64,000 nt of DNA, from positions 1,261,001 to 1,325,000 of the forward strand of contig JADJRL010000003.1 of the NCBI GenBank assembly GCA_016712225.1, in the 5' to 3' direction. Below the pieces are notes generated by a model. The model did not search any database. It had not been told where the DNA came from and saw nothing but the letters and a program-made list of their open reading frames with translations. The translations under genes and the position numbers were made by a program. This DNA is from Candidatus Defluviibacterium haderslevense (lineage in GTDB: Bacteria; Bacteroidota; Bacteroidia; Chitinophagales; Saprospiraceae). Shown piece by piece: positions 61,648 to 64,000 of the stretch. Position 1 is the stretch's first letter. Each line of letters opens with the position of its first letter.

Positions 61648-64000
61648 ATGAAAAAAAGCTTTACTTTTCTTTTAACACTTGTTTTCATTGTAAGCCTTAG
61701 CGCTCAACAACCCTCATGGATGACATATGAGGAAACTAAACCATTGAAAAGCGGTACGATAAACTATTTAAAATCTTATAAAGCATATTCTGTTGATCAT
61801 TTACAATTAAATAAATATTTAAGGGATGAAATTCCTGAACAGAATATTACCGGAAGAACCCGAATGATTGAATTACCTATGCCAAATGGAAAATTGAACC
61901 ATTTCCAAATAATGAAATCACCCGTTATGGAACCAGAATTGGCAGCAAAATATCCTGAAATTCAGACTTTTTGTGGAACTGACGGTATAAACTATATTAG
62001 AATTTGTATTACTCCTACAAGTTTTAAAGCTTTTGTGCTAACTCCAAGTGGTGATGTTATCATTGAATCTGTTTCTCCACAATCTGTAAATCATTACATT
62101 TCCTATTTTGCTTCTGATATTGATATGGACTTTAATCTACCTGAATTACGTTGTGGTGTAACCCATGAGAATAAAGTTGAAAATTCTTACGAATCAACTG
62201 ACAAACTTGCGGAATTAGCCCAATCTGTTCTTGGAAATCGACCTGTTGTTTTGCGTAAATTAAGAATAGCCATTGCTTGTACAGGCGAATGGGGTTCAAG
62301 ATCTAATTTAGGTGGTGGAACAGTAGCTAATGGTCTTGCCAAAATGGCTGAAGCATTAACTTATGCCAATGCCGTTTATGAGAAAGACTTTGCCATACAT
62401 CTTGATATGGTATCTGGAAATGATCGAATAGTGTTTTTAGATCCTGATACTGACCCATATAATGATTTTGAAAGTATGGGTGGAATTTTATTGGGTATAA
62501 ATTCTAGTGTTACTAATTCAAGAATTGGACCGAATTTTTATGAATTTGGTCATGTATTCCATACTTCATGTTCCGACGTTGGTGGAATAGCATCGTTATC
62601 TTCCGTTTGTTCACCAACAGGCAAGGGTGCTGGTGTTACATGTTGGTACGATCCCGATGTGGCCTATGTAGCTCAGCGTATCTTCTGCCATGAAATGGGC
62701 CATCAGTTTTCTGCAGAACACACATTCTCAAATTGTAATAATGGTGTTAGTTCACAAAAATATGAACCGGGCAGCGGAACCACTATCATGTCATATAGTG
62801 GACTTTGTGGTGCTACAAACATTCAAGGGGGAGGACCTCCACATCCGAATTTTTTCCATGCTAATTCATTACAAGAAGTCATTTCTTTCACTCGAAATGT
62901 AATTACATGTGGTGTGAGCGAAAATACTACCAATACCTATCCGGTTCCTGAAATATTAACTAAACAAGGCTTGTATCTTCCAATTTCAACACCTTTTGAA
63001 TTAAAAGGACGAGCAACAGATATGGAAGATACTTCGCTTACTTACAGTTGGGAACAATTTGATAACGGTCCTTATGGTGATCAACTTGGTGCAGTATCTG
63101 AAACAGGACCATTATTTAAGGTGCTCTTTCCAAGTAAAGACCCAAATAGGGTTTTACCTAATTGGAATGCCATAATTAATTTTGACAATGTAGACAATAG
63201 GGAAGTTTTACCTCGAAATACTCGTAATCTAACTTTTAGATATGTGGTTCGGGATAATCACCCTGGGGCAGGAGGAAGTAGCTGGGAACAACTCAATCTA
63301 AAAGTAACTGAAGATGCCGGTCCTTTTAAGGTTAGTTTTCCAAATGTATTAGCAGATAAATTAATCAAAGGTGTTTGTAATCTAATTACATGGGATGTTG
63401 CAAATACCAATAAATCGCCTGTTAATTGTCAAAAAGTAGACATACTTTTTTTCAAAGGTCGCGATTATAATAATCCCATCATTCTAAAATCTAATACTGA
63501 AAACGATGGAAGTGAATTTGTGGACATTCCAAATGATTTAGCAACAAATTCAAAAGTAAGGGTGATCATCAAATCCGCAGACAATATATTTTTCGATATT
63601 TCAGATATCGATATTTCAATTGTTGAATCTACAACACCAAAAGTACAATTTGGCGTAGCACCAAATCTCGTCAATGTATGTTTACCAGATAACGCTAACA
63701 TTTTAATTAAGACCTGTTCTTTTGGAGGATTTACCGGTGATCTAAATTTATTCATTGAAAGCGGTCTTCCTCAGGGATCAACTTATCAATTTGCTAAAAA
63801 TAATTTAGGTCCAACAGACGAAACTAACTTGTTAATTAATTTAAATAATCTTACATCCAAAGGCAATTTTGATGTAGTTATTGCGGCTATAACTCCAAAT
63901 GGAGATACATTAAGGGATCATGTAATCATTTCTGCTATTAAAAATGATTTTACAGATCAAAAATTAGTTTGGCCTTTAAATGGATCAAAAAATAATTTGG
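61648..64000 (+). CDS. M12B-type reprolysin-like secreted protease, partial (runs off window)
   Basis: I translated this frame from the ATG at 61648; it stays open to the window end, giving at least 784 residues. The signal peptide covers about 1-20 (FIVSLSAQ). A propeptide-like part follows, then a catalytic domain with the zinc motif HEMGHQFSAEH (348-358, HExxHxxxxxH) and a Met-turn TTIMSYSG about 30 residues later. Beyond about residue 430 it has immunoglobulin-like domains (for example the stretch around TYSWEQFDNGPYG). Family members of this kind normally end in a T9SS sorting domain, which here would lie outside the window. Together with the gene at 13699, the window carries two such proteases. 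Confidence 0.85.
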   Translation, partial: MKKSFTFLLTLVFIVSLSAQQPSWMTYEETKPLKSGTINYLKSYKAYSVDHLQLNKYLRDEIPEQNITGRTRMIELPMPNGKLNHFQIMKSPVMEPELAAKYPEIQTFCGTDGINYIRICITPTSFKAFVLTPSGDVIIESVSPQSVNHYISYFASDIDMDFNLPELRCGVTHENKVENSYESTDKLAELAQSVLGNRPVVLRKLRIAIACTGEWGSRSNLGGGTVANGLAKMAEALTYANAVYEKDFAIHLDMVSGNDRIVFLDPDTDPYNDFESMGGILLGINSSVTNSRIGPNFYEFGHVFHTSCSDVGGIASLSSVCSPTGKGAGVTCWYDPDVAYVAQRIFCHEMGHQFSAEHTFSNCNNGVSSQKYEPGSGTTIMSYSGLCGATNIQGGGPPHPNFFHANSLQEVISFTRNVITCGVSENTTNTYPVPEILTKQGLYLPISTPFELKGRATDMEDTSLTYSWEQFDNGPYGDQLGAVSETGPLFKVLFPSKDPNRVLPNWNAIINFDNVDNREVLPRNTRNLTFRYVVRDNHPGAGGSSWEQLNLKVTEDAGPFKVSFPNVLADKLIKGVCNLITWDVANTNKSPVNCQKVDILFFKGRDYNNPIILKSNTENDGSEFVDIPNDLATNSKVRVIIKSADNIFFDISDIDISIVESTTPKVQFGVAPNLVNVCLPDNANILIKTCSFGGFTGDLNLFIESGLPQGSTYQFAKNNLGPTDETNLLINLNNLTSKGNFDVVIAAITPNGDTLRDHVIISAIKNDFTDQKLVWPLNGSKNNL

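Noticed and set aside
62690..62902. Small plus-strand frame within the partial protease
   Set aside because: It lies inside the coherent protease frame from 61648, in another phase, with no features of its own.
1..64000. CRISPR arrays, insertion sequences, prophage, rRNA operon, toxin-antitoxin pairs
   Set aside because: Reading both strands, I found no regular short repeats with spacers, no transposase or integrase frames, no phage structural cluster, no rRNA sequence and no paired small toxin-antitoxin genes.

Overview
The window is about 64 kb of AT-rich DNA from a member of the Bacteroidota, most likely a Saprospiria-like lineage (the class is inferred, not proven). Several kinds of evidence agree. 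At least seven predicted proteins end in a type IX secretion (T9SS) sorting domain, and an eighth, cut by the window edge, is a secreted protease of the same kind. One protease carries SprB-type repeats. Typical Bacteroidota families are present: the choice-of-anchor V domain, DUF4175, DHCW-cupin, Omp28-like, and an ABC permease fused to an M1 peptidase. There are almost no Shine-Dalgarno sequences. Boxes of the form TAnnTTTG (or TAnnTTTA) lie 10-64 nt upstream of many start codons and upstream of both tRNAs, which is the known Bacteroidota primary promoter element. I see no insertion sequence, prophage, CRISPR array or rRNA operon. The window reads as ordinary chromosome with many secreted and surface proteins.

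Layout. 1-4051: the start of a DUF4175 protein (minus), then a plus-strand cluster of an ECF sigma factor, an overlapping gene for a protein with an inner-membrane anchor and a C-terminal beta-barrel, a second small barrel, and a T9SS cargo. 4110-7417 (minus): 4'-phosphopantetheinyl transferase, an overlapping lipoprotein, 3-hydroxyanthranilate dioxygenase, LpxH, and an unknown exported protein. 7418-8848: a 1.4 kb gap with structured non-coding sequence. 8849-17142: a quinone-oxidoreductase-like enzyme, a surface-protein operon, a low-molecular-weight tyrosine phosphatase, and a large reprolysin-like protease. 17282-21284 (minus): a tightly overlapping operon rimK, M14-type deacylase, PBP4-type carboxypeptidase, lipoprotein-like methyltransferase. 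21483-24939: a UMF1-type transporter and a set of small enzymes. 25043-32181 (minus): ABC ATPase, permease/M1 peptidase fusion, lipoprotein, S9 peptidase. 32295-38385: a DAO-type oxidoreductase, a SNF2 helicase, an ElaA-type acetyltransferase and a phosphohexomutase. 38569-43301: protein-isoaspartate methyltransferase, tRNA-Phe, an MtfA-like protein without its catalytic motif, an LTA-synthase-like enzyme, a PfkB kinase, tRNA-Asn. 43436-47952: a T9SS cargo, RsmA, a YqeY-like protein and an OPT transporter. 48121-64000: mostly secreted proteins (a haloperoxidase/MopE-repeat/T9SS protein, an S8 protease, an Omp28-like protein, a very large predicted barrel and a partial M12B-type protease), with TrhO and HtpG between them.

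How the genes work together. The main themes are export across two membranes (secreted proteases, surface adhesins, lipoproteins), envelope maintenance (LpxH, PBP4, LtaS-like enzyme, barrels) and ordinary housekeeping (RsmA, TrhO, HtpG, PCMT, tRNAs). The best candidates for undescribed biology are the ECF sigma factor with its two-membrane barrel partner, the translationally coupled rimK/deacylase/PBP4/methyltransferase operon, the vanadium-haloperoxidase-like enzyme fused to MopE repeats and a T9SS tail, and a structured possible RNA locus around 7.9-8.1 kb. No claim was checked against a database; family names come from motifs and remembered family features.
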